Below, piece by piece: positions 1 to 8,065 of a DNA stretch of 64,000 nt. Position numbers and translations under genes: made by a program. The DNA lies in the NCBI RefSeq assembly GCF_019049285.1, contig NZ_JAGMUL010000114.1, forward strand, positions 62,001-126,000, read 5' to 3'. Numbering within the stretch: position 1 is the first letter of the stretch; each line of letters starts with the position of its first letter. The notes under the pieces were generated by a model. That model was not told the DNA's origin. It did not search any database and worked only from the letters and a program-made list of their open reading frames with translations. Origin of the DNA: Streptomyces sp. AC550_RSS872. Lineage in GTDB: Bacteria > Actinomycetota > Actinomycetes > Streptomycetales > Streptomycetaceae.

Positions 1-389
1 AGGGCCGCCGCGGTGGCGGGGTTCTCGGCGGGGCCGCCGACGTAGACCGTGAGGCCGGAGGCGGGCGGGCGCTCTCCCGCGGGGACGGTGACGATGTGCT
101 CGGCGCCGGCGTCGCGCAGGACGGATTCGACGAGGCGCCGGGCGGCGGGGTCGGTGCGCGGGCCGACGACCTCGACGACCCTGTCGGGCACGGTGAACCG
201 CCCCGGGCCCGCGTGCATGCTCTTCGGCGTCGGCCACACCTGCGGAACCCGGGTGCGGGGCTCGGGTACGGCGGCGGTGGCCGGGGCGGTGAGGCCGAGG
301 GTCAGTAACAGGGCGGCGGTGGCCGATATCAGCGGGCGTCGGGGGCGTCTGACACGGACGGCCGGCAGCACGGGACGCGCAGGAAGCAC
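1..389 (-). CDS. Secreted beta-N-acetylglucosaminidase-type glycosidase, N-terminal part (cut by left edge)
   Basis: An open minus-strand frame starts at GTG 389, behind a GGGAGGA stretch, and runs off the window. The first ~40 residues form a basic, Arg-rich then hydrophobic signal peptide ending ATAA. The mature part has PQVWPTPKSM and FTVPDRVVEVVG, followed by RRLVESVLRDAGA, the pattern of the Glyco_hydro_20b-type domain that precedes the catalytic barrel in GH84 (hyaluronidase-like) and some GH20/GH89 enzymes. The catalytic domain is outside the window, so the GH family is inferred. A second in-frame GTG at 371 is a possible start. Confidence 0.6.
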   Translation of the reverse strand, partial: MLPARPVLPAVRVRRPRRPLISATAALLLTLGLTAPATAAVPEPRTRVPQVWPTPKSMHAGPGRFTVPDRVVEVVGPRTDPAARRLVESVLRDAGAEHIVTVPAGERPPASGLTVYVGGPAENPATAAA

Positions 390-533
390 AGGTCCTCCCG
401 GGACAGGGTGAATGTATCCATCGGGAGATGCTAGAGATGCTGAATGCATCATTCAATGGCCGCAAGCACGCGCGGCCCACGGCAGGTGGGCGCACACTGG
501 AGGTGTGCTGTCGGTGCTCAAGGGGGTGTCGGC

Positions 534-1115
534 ATGGCTGCGTCTGGGTGCCCGAGGGTGCGGCTGTGGCGGTGGCGGCGCAGCCCGCTGAGGCGGCGCA
601 GTGACGTCATCGAGGCCTGGGTCGTGCTGTGCGCATGGCTGTTGGCGCTGGTCGGTGCCGTGTTCGCGGGCCGGCTGGCGGCGGACGCGGTGGTCGCCTC
701 CGCGGAGGAACAGCGCGCTCAGAGCCGCAAGGTGACGGCCGTACTCGTGAAGGACGCGGAGGACCCGGGGGCCTCGCGGGTCAGCACCGACCATCTCGTG
801 TGGTCCACCGTCCGCTGGACGGACCCGGACGGCACGACCCACACGGACGAGGCACGTGTGCCGCCCAGTACGCACGCGGGCAGCAAGGTCGAGGTGTGGA
901 CGGACCGCAACGGGGTCATCGCAGGCGAGCCGCTCTCCGAGAGCGAGATGACGCTGCACTCGATCGCCGGAGGCATCCTGGCCGGTGCGGGCACCGCCGG
1001 TCTCGTGCTGGGGTCCGCCTGGGTGGTACGGCTGGGAATGGAGCGACGGAGGCTCCAGCAGTGGGCCGCGGAGTGGGAGCGGCTGGACACGCCGTGGGGG
1101 TGGAAGACGGGCTGA
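534..1115 (+). CDS. Rv1733c-like double-transmembrane protein
   Basis: About 193 residues from ATG 534, behind an AGGGGG stretch; an upstream ATG at 444 would add 30 unconvincing residues. The layout is a basic N-terminus, one transmembrane segment (AWVVLCAWLLALVGAVFAG), an extracytoplasmic domain of ~85 residues containing VRWTDPDG and VEVWTDRNG, then a second transmembrane segment and a short basic tail. This two-TM architecture matches the actinobacterial Rv1733c family, of unknown function. It stands alone, convergent with the DUF4142 gene. Confidence 0.65.
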   Translation: MAASGCPRVRLWRWRRSPLRRRSDVIEAWVVLCAWLLALVGAVFAGRLAADAVVASAEEQRAQSRKVTAVLVKDAEDPGASRVSTDHLVWSTVRWTDPDGTTHTDEARVPPSTHAGSKVEVWTDRNGVIAGEPLSESEMTLHSIAGGILAGAGTAGLVLGSAWVVRLGMERRRLQQWAAEWERLDTPWGWKTG

Positions 1116-1153
1116 GACGGCGGCCCACTGCCTCGGTCAGGCGACGTCCGCCG

Positions 1154-1903
1154 TCACTTGACGTCCGCGCTCGGCAGCGCCGACGGGGACGCGGTGTTCA
1201 GGTCCTCCAGGCCCTTGGGAATGGCGAGCGTGAGGACGGGCGCGCCCGGCTGGGGTGCGGGCGGCGTCATCTGGTCCTTGGGGAGCTTCGGCGGGGAGGT
1301 CTGCTGGAAGTTGTTCGCGTCGAAGTTCACCATGCCCGTCTTCTCCAGGACCGTCATGTGGTCGAGCACGGTGTCGTTCGCCAGGTCGGCCAGCTGACGG
1401 ACCAGCGTGTTCTGCGTGGTGCCCCGGATCTTCGCGATCGTCGGGAAGATCTGCCCGTGCGTCACCCGCATGATCGCGACACCCGTGGCGTCGAACTCCT
1501 TGCCCGTCTTGGAGTCCACCGTCGCCACGAACTGCTGCTGCTGCGGGCTGGCCTGGTTGGGCAGCGTGATGTTCAGCTCGGACGCGAGCTTGCGGCAGGC
1601 GAGGTCGAGCCGGGCGTGTCCGACGACGAGGTGCTCGCCGGCCTCCTTCATCTCCGGGGTGGTGCCCCGCTGCATGGCCATCATGCCCAGCGGGTGCTCC
1701 CACAGGCCGGCGGCGCGGACCTTGACCACGAAGTCCCGGTCGGCCTCGGTCAGCGGACCGTACTGGGTGTTGGCGATGACGCGGTCCTGGTTGGCGGAGG
1801 TGGTCTCCACGCCCAGCATGGCGGGGTAGGCAAGGGCGGAGAGGGTCAGGACGAGGGCGCCTCCCACGAAGACGGTTCCTACCATGCGGCGCGAGATGGG
1901 CAT
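1154..1903 (-). CDS. DUF4142 domain protein, exported
   Basis: 249 residues with an N-terminal hydrophobic segment (GTVFVGGALVLTLSALAYPA) that reads as a signal peptide or membrane anchor. The body starts PLTEADRDFVVKVRAAGLWE and continues with paired-helix stretches such as GEHLVVGHARLDLACRKLAS and HGQIFPTIAKIRGTTQNTLV, typical of DUF4142 (a ferritin-like helical bundle of unknown function in bacterial envelopes). The C-terminal 50 residues are Pro-rich and probably unstructured. No operon partner is visible. Confidence 0.75.
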   Translation of the reverse strand: MPISRRMVGTVFVGGALVLTLSALAYPAMLGVETTSANQDRVIANTQYGPLTEADRDFVVKVRAAGLWEHPLGMMAMQRGTTPEMKEAGEHLVVGHARLDLACRKLASELNITLPNQASPQQQQFVATVDSKTGKEFDATGVAIMRVTHGQIFPTIAKIRGTTQNTLVRQLADLANDTVLDHMTVLEKTGMVNFDANNFQQTSPPKLPKDQMTPPAPQPGAPVLTLAIPKGLEDLNTASPSALPSADVK

Positions 1904-2022
1904 CGTGCCTCCAGAGACGAGCGGCCGAGTACTCCAGGAGGTACGGACGGGGCCCGCGAAACAATCACCGCCGAGGGAAAAAACTTGGGGCCGGCCGTGC
2001 GTGGTGCGTCACACACGCGAGT

Positions 2023-3066
2023 TCAGCCCAGGTGACGCTCGAAGAACGCCGTCGTGACGTCCATCGACTCCCGCCACCGGGGCCCGAAGGTGTGCCCCTC
2101 GCCCGCCCACGTCCGCAGCTCCACGTCCTTGCCCGCTGCCTCGAACGCGGCGACGGTCGCCTTCGACCAGGCCAGGGGGCAGGTGTCGTCGGCGGTGCCG
2201 TGGTGGACCAGCAAGGGCTCGGTGACCCGGTCGACGAAGGTGACCGGCGAGACCTGCCGCCAGAACTCCGGGTCCTCCTCGGGTGTGCCGTGCGCGTCCT
2301 CGATCTCGTCGACGAGCGGGTCCCCTTCGGGCCGCTGGAACCGGTCGACGTTCTCCTCCGGGCGCGAGCTCACCGGAGCGAAGACGACGGCCGCGTCGAC
2401 GAGGCCGGGCGCCACGACCAGCGCGTTGTACACGACCCCACCGCCCATCGACCGCCCCAGCAGCCCGATCCGCTCGTCGTCGACGTTCGGCCGGTCGGCG
2501 GACCGCAGGGCCTGGACGGCGTTGATGACGTCCTCCGTGTAACCGAGCCGCAGGTTGACGTCGTTGTCGGGGTCGTCGTCGGACCCGGCGTGGTTGCGGT
2601 AGTCGGTGTGCAGGACGACGTAGCCGTCGCGGGCGAGCAGGTCCTGCTCCCGGGGCATGCCGCGGCCGGTCGTGTACACGTCCGGGTCGATATAGCCGTG
2701 CGCCAGGACCAGCGCCGGGAAGGGGCCCTCGCCCCGGGGGACGTTCATGATTCCGGAGATGGTCAGCCCATTGGACCGGTACGTCACGGCGTACTGCGTG
2801 TAGGCGTCGGTACGCAGGCGTACGGCACCGAGGCGGAGACCGGAACCGTGGTGCTCGCGCTGGATCAGGGCCGGGAGGGAGACGGGGTCGGCGGGCGTGG
2901 GGGCCGGTGTCGTGCTCGTCGCGGCGGGGGTCGCGCCGCCCGCTCGTGTCGACGCCGGCGGATCCGTGCGCGACGTCTCGGTGCCACCGCCACCTCCGGT
3001 GCAGCCGACGGCGACCGTCAGCACCAGCCCCGCGCCGACATGGGCGGCGCCCCGCAGGAACCGCAT
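2023..3066 (-). CDS. Lipoprotein alpha/beta hydrolase (S9/dienelactone-hydrolase-like)
   Basis: 347 residues from ATG 3066; the open frame extends further upstream but only as low-quality sequence. The N-terminus has a lipobox (VAVGC), so the enzyme is probably anchored on the outer face of the membrane. After a Ser/Thr/Pro linker comes an alpha/beta hydrolase fold: oxyanion region LVLAHGYIDPD, nucleophile motif GRSMGGG, acid region HHGTADDTCP and catalytic histidine in GEGHTFGP. The motif order matches prolyl-oligopeptidase-like or acyl esterases. The substrate is not predictable from sequence. Confidence 0.75.
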   Translation of the reverse strand: MRFLRGAAHVGAGLVLTVAVGCTGGGGGTETSRTDPPASTRAGGATPAATSTTPAPTPADPVSLPALIQREHHGSGLRLGAVRLRTDAYTQYAVTYRSNGLTISGIMNVPRGEGPFPALVLAHGYIDPDVYTTGRGMPREQDLLARDGYVVLHTDYRNHAGSDDDPDNDVNLRLGYTEDVINAVQALRSADRPNVDDERIGLLGRSMGGGVVYNALVVAPGLVDAAVVFAPVSSRPEENVDRFQRPEGDPLVDEIEDAHGTPEEDPEFWRQVSPVTFVDRVTEPLLVHHGTADDTCPLAWSKATVAAFEAAGKDVELRTWAGEGHTFGPRWRESMDVTTAFFERHLG

Positions 3067-3179
3067 GGGGTCGAGTATCGCGCGGATCGGCGGGGTCGGC
3101 AGCGGCACCTCACCCCGTCCGCGCCGCGCGCGAAGCACGGACGAGGGCGGACGGAGCCTGTTCCGCGTCGCCCGGCTCA

Positions 3180-3262
3180 CCGGGCGCCGGGGGCTGCCGC
3201 CCCCAGGCCCCTGCTTCGGCCCTGAGCGGGCCGCGTCCTCAAACGCCGGAGGGGCTGGATGA
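3180..3262. repeat. GC-rich dispersed Streptomyces-type repeat, family A copy 1
   Basis: The stretch containing CCTCAAACGCCGGAGGGGCT and GGGGGCTGCCGCCCCCAGG is the reverse complement of the sequence at about 48930-49050 (family A copy 2). It overlaps the 3' end of the neighbouring hydrolase gene, whose stop codon lies inside it. Function unknown; such repeats are common between Streptomyces genes. Confidence 0.6.
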
Positions 3263-4756
3263 TGCCGGCGTCGGCAAGCCCGGTCCGGCACACCATGCAT
3301 CCGCCTCCGGCACCACCCCGTCGACGAGATACGCGGCCACTGTGCCGTCCACGCACCCGTTCCCCCGGCTGGCGAACACGCCGTGGGAGTAGTCGTCGTC
3401 GAGGACCACCAGCCGGGAACCGGGCAGCACCTGCCGCAGTCGCCGGGCGCCCTCCACGGGCGTCACCGGGTCGTGCGCGGACGCGACCAGCAGGACCGGC
3501 GGGGCGGCCGGACTGCCCAGCGGCGTACGGCTGCCCGGGCGGTGGTGCCAGTACGCGCAGGCCGAGGCCTCCAGGCCGGTCAGGACCGGCTGTGGGTCCA
3601 GCCGCCGTATGCGGCGGATGTCGGCCACGATCCGGCGCGGCGCCGGACCCGGACCGTCCGCGCACTTCACGATCCGGTTGGCCGCCTCGTAGTTGCGGGA
3701 TTCCGGGCTGTCGAAGGCGGAGGCGGGGCGCAGGCCGGCCACGCTGCCGTCCGTCAGGTAGGTGCGCAGGCCGTCGGCCAGACCCGTCCAGCGTTCGGTG
3801 CGGCCGAGGGCGCGGTAGACGGCACGGTCGAACTCCGCGGGGCCGAAGCCGTTCACCGGGGCGGCGGCGAGGCCCTGGCGTACGCGCAGATATGAACGCC
3901 GTACGGCATCCGCCTCGCCGCCCAGGCCGAAGCGCTCCCCGTGTGCGGCGGTCCAGGCGAAGAACGTGTCTCGGGCGCGGAGCAGGGCCCGGGCCTGGAG
4001 CACGTCGAAGTCGTACCAGTTCCAGGGGCCGACCGCACTGTCCAGCACCATGCGGCCCACCCGGTGCGGAAAGCGCGCCGCGTAGGCCGCGCCCAGGTAG
4101 GTGCCGTACGACACACCGAGGAAGCTCGTCCGCCGCTCGCCCAGCGCGGCGCGGATCGCGTCCATGTCGTACGCCGTCTGCTCGGTGGACAGATACGGCA
4201 GCACCGCCGTGCCCGCGCCGGTCGCGCAGTCGTCGGCCATCCCGCGCTGTGACCTGAGGTAGGCCTGTTCGGCGCGCGGGCCCGCCGGTACCGGGTCCGC
4301 GCCCGGAGCGGTGAACAGGCCGCCCATCGCACCGCAGTCGACCGGAGTGCTGCGGCCGACACCACGTGGGTCGAAGCCGATGACGTCGTACGAACGCCGC
4401 ACCTTCTCCGGGAGCTTGGCGCGCTTGGTCACCGCGTAGGGAAGCCCGGAGCCGCCCGGGCCGCCGGGGTTGACCAGCAGAACGCCGCGGCGCTCGGCCG
4501 GGGTGCCGGAGGCGGGGACGCGGGAGACGGCGATCTCGATGCGCGGGCCGGAGGACGGGTGCCGCCAGTCGAGGGGGACGGTCAGGCTCGCGCACTCCAC
4601 GCGGTCCGGCGCGGGCGGCGCCGGTACGGAGTCCGGGCAGGCGCCGAAGGTGAGGGCGGCCGTCGCGTGGGCGGGGGCGGCCGTGGGGAGCAGGGCCGCG
4701 GCGGCCGCGAGGGCGCACAGCAGGGCGGCGGGACGGGGCGGGACGGACAAGGGCAC
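3239..4756 (-). CDS. Secreted alpha/beta hydrolase with TAP-like C-terminal domain (tripeptidyl aminopeptidase family)
   Basis: 505 residues with a classical signal peptide (Ala-rich, ending APAHA). Family landmarks are LLVNPGGPGGSG, IGFDPRGVGRS, the nucleophile elbow GVSYGTYLG, and the C-terminal TAP-like segment with HDPVTPVEGARRL (acid) and DDYSHGVF (histidine), followed by a pair of cysteines (NGCVDG, AWCAG). This is the S33 SlpD/SlpE/Tap group of Streptomyces extracellular exo-peptidases, which remove short peptides from protein N-termini. The last ~10 codons (TPASSSPSGV) are supplied by a dispersed repeat, so the C-terminal tail is not ancestral. It is divergent from the putative metallophore operon. 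Confidence 0.85.
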   Translation of the reverse strand: MPLSVPPRPAALLCALAAAAALLPTAAPAHATAALTFGACPDSVPAPPAPDRVECASLTVPLDWRHPSSGPRIEIAVSRVPASGTPAERRGVLLVNPGGPGGSGLPYAVTKRAKLPEKVRRSYDVIGFDPRGVGRSTPVDCGAMGGLFTAPGADPVPAGPRAEQAYLRSQRGMADDCATGAGTAVLPYLSTEQTAYDMDAIRAALGERRTSFLGVSYGTYLGAAYAARFPHRVGRMVLDSAVGPWNWYDFDVLQARALLRARDTFFAWTAAHGERFGLGGEADAVRRSYLRVRQGLAAAPVNGFGPAEFDRAVYRALGRTERWTGLADGLRTYLTDGSVAGLRPASAFDSPESRNYEAANRIVKCADGPGPAPRRIVADIRRIRRLDPQPVLTGLEASACAYWHHRPGSRTPLGSPAAPPVLLVASAHDPVTPVEGARRLRQVLPGSRLVVLDDDYSHGVFASRGNGCVDGTVAAYLVDGVVPEADAWCAGPGLPTPASSSPSGV

Positions 4757-4786
4757 TCCCAGGCTGAGTGAGAACGGGCTAGCAAA

Positions 4787-4802
4787 TGAAAATGATTATC
4801 GA
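4787..4802. promoter_or_regulatory. Candidate Zur/Fur-family operator
   Basis: TGAAAATGATTATCGA sits between the divergent genes starting at 4756 and 4894. It is two mismatches from the AT-rich palindrome TGAAAATGATTTTCA known for actinobacterial Zur, and also resembles a generic Fur box (GATAATGATTATC type). It stands out in a >70% GC background. Placement about 90 bp upstream of the ATP-grasp gene fits promoter repression of the operon. Assignment to Zur rather than another Fur-family regulator is inference. Confidence 0.6.
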
Positions 4803-4823
4803 TAGCGTGTGTGCGTCAAGTCC

Positions 4824-4848
4824 GGCGCCCCTCCGACCGAGGGGCGCC
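4824..4848 (+). promoter_or_regulatory. Perfect 10-bp stem-loop in the leader of the metallophore-like operon
   Basis: GGCGCCCCTC, loop CGACC, GAGGGGCGCC: a perfect inverted repeat between the candidate Zur/Fur box and the AAAAGGGGA ribosome-binding site. There is no U-tract, so it is not a clear intrinsic terminator. It could be an attenuator, an mRNA-stabilising 5' hairpin or a protein site. Confidence 0.5.
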
Positions 4849-4893
4849 CTGGGCTGCCTTGACGTCTGAACTCACGGCACGAAAAGGGGAGTT

Positions 4894-6150
4894 GTGGCTC
4901 ATCTGCTGGTGGTAGAGAGCTGGGTCGGGTCGATGAGCAGGCTGCTGCCACGGGCGATCCGGGAGGGCGGGCACCAGTTCACCTTCCTCACCCGTGACCT
5001 GCATCACTATCTGCGCTCGGCGCCCGAGGGAGCGGCGCATCCGCTGCTCGGCGCCCGCAATGTGATCACGACCGACACCAACGACCTCGACGCCCTGCTG
5101 CCCGAGGTGGCGCGGCTGCACTCGGTGCTGGCCTTCGACGGAGTGATCACCTCCTGCGACTACTACCTGCCGACGGTCGCCCGCATCGCCGGACACCTCG
5201 GCCTGCCCGGCCCCGGCCCCGAGGCCGTGGAGAACGCCTGCCGCAAGGACGCCACCCGCCGCGTCCTCGCCGACGCGGGTCTGCCCGGACCGCGTTTCGC
5301 CGTGCACGAGGAGTGGGCCGGCCTCGCGCGGGCCGCCAAGGAGATCGGCTACCCGCTCGTCGCCAAACCGGTCGACCTGTGCGCGGGCATGTATGTGCGG
5401 CGCGTCGACGACGAGACCCAACTGGCCGACCTGGTACGGGCCCTGGCCGACTTCCCGGTCAACGCCCGCGGCCAGCGCCGCACCCCCGCCGTCCTCCTCG
5501 AAGAGCTCCTCGACGGCCCCGAGGTGAGCGTCGAGACCGTGTCGCACGCGGGCGCCGTGCACATGGTCGGCGTCACCGACAAGAGCATCGGCGGAGCGCC
5601 CGCCTTCATCGAGACCGGCCACATGTTCCCGGCCGAGCTGCCGCTCGCCGACCTCGACGCCGCCGAGCAGACCGCCCTCGGCGCGCTCAAGGCCCTCGGG
5701 CTGACGGACGGGGTCGTGGCGCACACCGAGATCAAGCTCACCTCCGCCGGGCCGCGCGTCGTCGAGGTCAACCCCCGGCCCGCCGGCAACCGCATCACCG
5801 AGCTCGTCCGTCATGTCACCGGCATCGATCTCGCCGCCGCCTTCGTGGACGTCGCCCTCGGCCGCCGACCCGACCTCAGGCGCACGGACACCGGCTTGCG
5901 CAGCGCCGCCATCGGCTTCCTCGTGCCGGACCGCGAGGGCACGCTCGAAGCACTCGACGCCGGTCGACTCGCCGACGAACCAGGCGTGTTGGAGGTGCAG
6001 CTCGCCGAGCCCGGCAGGACCGTGAAGGCGGCGGGCAGCAACAACGAGTACCTGGGCCATGTCATGGCCGGCGACCCCGACGGGCCCGGCGCCCGCGACC
6101 GGGTCGAGGGCCTGCTGGCCGGCCTGCGCGCCGGGACGGTGATCCGATGA
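4894..6150 (+). CDS. ATP-grasp ligase (carbamoyl-phosphate-synthase-like / amino-acid ligase type)
   Basis: 418 residues from GTG 4894, preceded by AAAAGGGGA at good spacing. The N-terminal pre-ATP-grasp region is followed by CRKDATRRVLADAGLPGPRF, a lysine-containing strand YPLVAKPVDLCAGMYV, the LLEELLDGPEVSVE segment and the metal-binding loop VVEVNPRPAGNRITELV, all hallmarks of ATP-grasp enzymes that form an acyl phosphate and couple it to an amine. Closest in type to L-amino-acid ligases of peptide and metallophore pathways. First gene of a tightly coupled operon (its stop overlaps the next ATG). The amide-forming role is a family expectation; the substrate is unknown. Confidence 0.8.
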   Translation: MAHLLVVESWVGSMSRLLPRAIREGGHQFTFLTRDLHHYLRSAPEGAAHPLLGARNVITTDTNDLDALLPEVARLHSVLAFDGVITSCDYYLPTVARIAGHLGLPGPGPEAVENACRKDATRRVLADAGLPGPRFAVHEEWAGLARAAKEIGYPLVAKPVDLCAGMYVRRVDDETQLADLVRALADFPVNARGQRRTPAVLLEELLDGPEVSVETVSHAGAVHMVGVTDKSIGGAPAFIETGHMFPAELPLADLDAAEQTALGALKALGLTDGVVAHTEIKLTSAGPRVVEVNPRPAGNRITELVRHVTGIDLAAAFVDVALGRRPDLRRTDTGLRSAAIGFLVPDREGTLEALDAGRLADEPGVLEVQLAEPGRTVKAAGSNNEYLGHVMAGDPDGPGARDRVEGLLAGLRAGTVIR

Positions 6151-6992
6151 CCCCGGTCGGCGTCCCGCCGAAGGCGCCCTGCCGGACGTACGACGATCTC
6201 GTCGCCCAGGTCCGCGCGGGCGCCCTCGGCCCCGACCCCCGCACCCGGCGCATCGCCGTCGCCTTCACCACCCGGCAGGCCGTACGGCACGACGGGCGCG
6301 GCACCGGCTACCGCAACGAGGTCCTCAGCCTGCGGCTCGCCGAGGCCGTCGGGTCGTGCGCGGTCGAACCCGGGGAGCTGCCGGACAGCGCGCTCGACGA
6401 CTGTGTCGGTGCCGACGTGGCCCGGCTGCTGGAGCACCCGCTGGCCGCGGTGCGGATCGCCGCCCTCGACGCCTACCTGATGCACGTCACCCCGCACACA
6501 CCGGACCACGGGGCGCAGACCGTCGCCTTGCCCGCCGGCTCCTCGCTGGAGAAGTCCGAGGCCAGGGCGAGAGCGGTGGTCGAGCTGCTGGACCTGCCGG
6601 CCGGGGCCACGGTGCTCGTCGTCGGAGTCGTCAACTCCCTGCTGGGCGCCCTGCGTTCACGCGGGCTCGGCTATGTCCCGTGCGACCTCAAGGGCGGGGT
6701 GACGGAGTGGGAGGAGCCGGTCGTCGCGGACGCGCTCGCCGCGGCCGAGGGCTGTGACGCGCTGCTCGTGTCCGGGATGACCCTGGGCAACGGCACCTTC
6801 GAGCCGCTGCGCGAGCACGCGCTGCGGCACGGCAAGCAGCTGGTGATGTTCGCGCAGACCGGCAGCGCGGTGCTGCCCCGCTTCCTGGGGCACGGCGTGA
6901 GCGCGGTGTGCGCGGAGCCGTACCCCTTCTTCTGGCTCGACGGCGGACCCGGGGGCATCCACCGCTACCGCTGTGCCGGGGGTGCGCGATGA
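6147..6992 (+). CDS. DUF4213/DUF364 Rossmann-like protein
   Basis: 281 residues, ATG overlapping the previous stop by 4 bp. The N-terminal half (RIAVAFTTRQAVRHDGRGTG) fits the enolase-N-like DUF4213 portion. The C-terminal half has a Rossmann-like core (TVLVVGVVNSLLGALRSRG, GCDALLVSGMTLGNGTFEPL) and ends in the characteristic PYPFFW motif. DUF364 proteins are of unsettled biochemistry but are often found beside metal transporters and metal-chelator genes, which suits this operon. No catalytic residue is assigned. Confidence 0.7.
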   Translation: MTPVGVPPKAPCRTYDDLVAQVRAGALGPDPRTRRIAVAFTTRQAVRHDGRGTGYRNEVLSLRLAEAVGSCAVEPGELPDSALDDCVGADVARLLEHPLAAVRIAALDAYLMHVTPHTPDHGAQTVALPAGSSLEKSEARARAVVELLDLPAGATVLVVGVVNSLLGALRSRGLGYVPCDLKGGVTEWEEPVVADALAAAEGCDALLVSGMTLGNGTFEPLREHALRHGKQLVMFAQTGSAVLPRFLGHGVSAVCAEPYPFFWLDGGPGGIHRYRCAGGAR

Positions 6993-8065
6993 CCACCGCC
7001 GCCCTACGGTCCACCGCCCGCCCGGAGCTGCTCACCCTGCTCGGCCGTACCCCCGTCGTCCGCGTCACCGCCGACCTGCCCGACCCCCACCCCGGATTCT
7101 GGGCCAAGCTCGAAGGGCTCGCGGCGGGCGGGATGAAGGCGCGGGCCGCCGTGTCGATGCTGCTCGGCGCCCGGGAGCGCGGCGAACTGCTGCCCGGTGC
7201 CCCGGTGGTGGAGTCCACCTCCGGCACGCTCGGCGTCGGACTCGCCTTCGCCGGGCAGGCGCTCGGCCATCCCGTCGTGCTGGTAGGCGACAGTGAACTG
7301 GAGCCGTCCATGCGGCAGTTGCTGCGCGCCCACGGCGTCCGGCTGGAGCTCGTCGACCGCCCGGCGCCGCAGGGCGGCTGGCAGGCCGCACGGCTCGGCC
7401 GGCTGCGCGAGCTGCTCGCCGAACTGCCCGGCGCCTACTGGCCCGACCAGTACAACAACCCCGACAACACGACCGGTTACGCCTCCCTGGCCGCAGAACT
7501 CGCCGTGCAGCTCGACCACTTGGACATCCTGGTGTGCAGCGTCGGCACGGGCGGCCACAGCGCCGGAGCCATCGGCCCGCTGCGCCGGCACTGGCCCGCG
7601 CTCCGGCTCGTCGGCGTCGACGCCACCGGCTCCACGATCTTCGGCCAGCCGGCCCGCCCCCGCCTCATGCGCGGCCTCGGCAGCAGCATCCACCCGCGCA
7701 ACGTCGCCTACGACGCCTTCGACGAGGTCCACTGGATCGGCCCCGCCGAGGCCGTGGACAGCTGCCGCAGGCTCGCCCGGGGCAGCTTCGTCAGCGGCGG
7801 CTGGAGCACGGGGGCCGTGGCGCGGGTCGCCGCCTGGGCCGCCCGCGTACACCCGGGCGCGGTCGTCGCCACCGTCTTCCCCGACGGGCCGCACCGCTAC
7901 CTCGGCACCGTCTACGACGACGACTTCCTCACCGCCCACGGCCTCGACCTCGCGGGTGCCGCCACCCGGCCCGTGGAGATACCGCATCCGTACGCCGCCG
8001 AGGCGAGCGGCTGGGCGCGGTGCACACGGGTCGCCGATCCCCTCTCTCCCGGAAGGACACGATGA
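6989..8065 (+). CDS. PLP-dependent cysteine-synthase-family enzyme
   Basis: 358 residues, ATG overlapping the upstream stop. Fold-type II PLP signatures: LLGRTPVVRV at the N-terminus, the Schiff-base lysine in GGMKARAA (about K50, in place of the usual GSVKDR), the substrate loop ESTSGTLGVG, YNNPDNTTGY and the phosphate-binding loop SVGTGGHSAGA. Such enzymes do beta-replacement on O-acetyl- or O-phosphoserine. SbnA-type members use an amino-acid nitrogen nucleophile to make siderophore precursors. In this operon it more likely builds an unusual amino acid than cysteine. The exact donor and nucleophile are unknown. Confidence 0.8.
   Translation: MTTAALRSTARPELLTLLGRTPVVRVTADLPDPHPGFWAKLEGLAAGGMKARAAVSMLLGARERGELLPGAPVVESTSGTLGVGLAFAGQALGHPVVLVGDSELEPSMRQLLRAHGVRLELVDRPAPQGGWQAARLGRLRELLAELPGAYWPDQYNNPDNTTGYASLAAELAVQLDHLDILVCSVGTGGHSAGAIGPLRRHWPALRLVGVDATGSTIFGQPARPRLMRGLGSSIHPRNVAYDAFDEVHWIGPAEAVDSCRRLARGSFVSGGWSTGAVARVAAWAARVHPGAVVATVFPDGPHRYLGTVYDDDFLTAHGLDLAGAATRPVEIPHPYAAEASGWARCTRVADPLSPGRTR

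Noticed and set aside
444..533. Upstream start for the Rv1733c-like protein
   Set aside because: Adds 30 residues without homology character; ATG 534 has the better ribosome-binding site.
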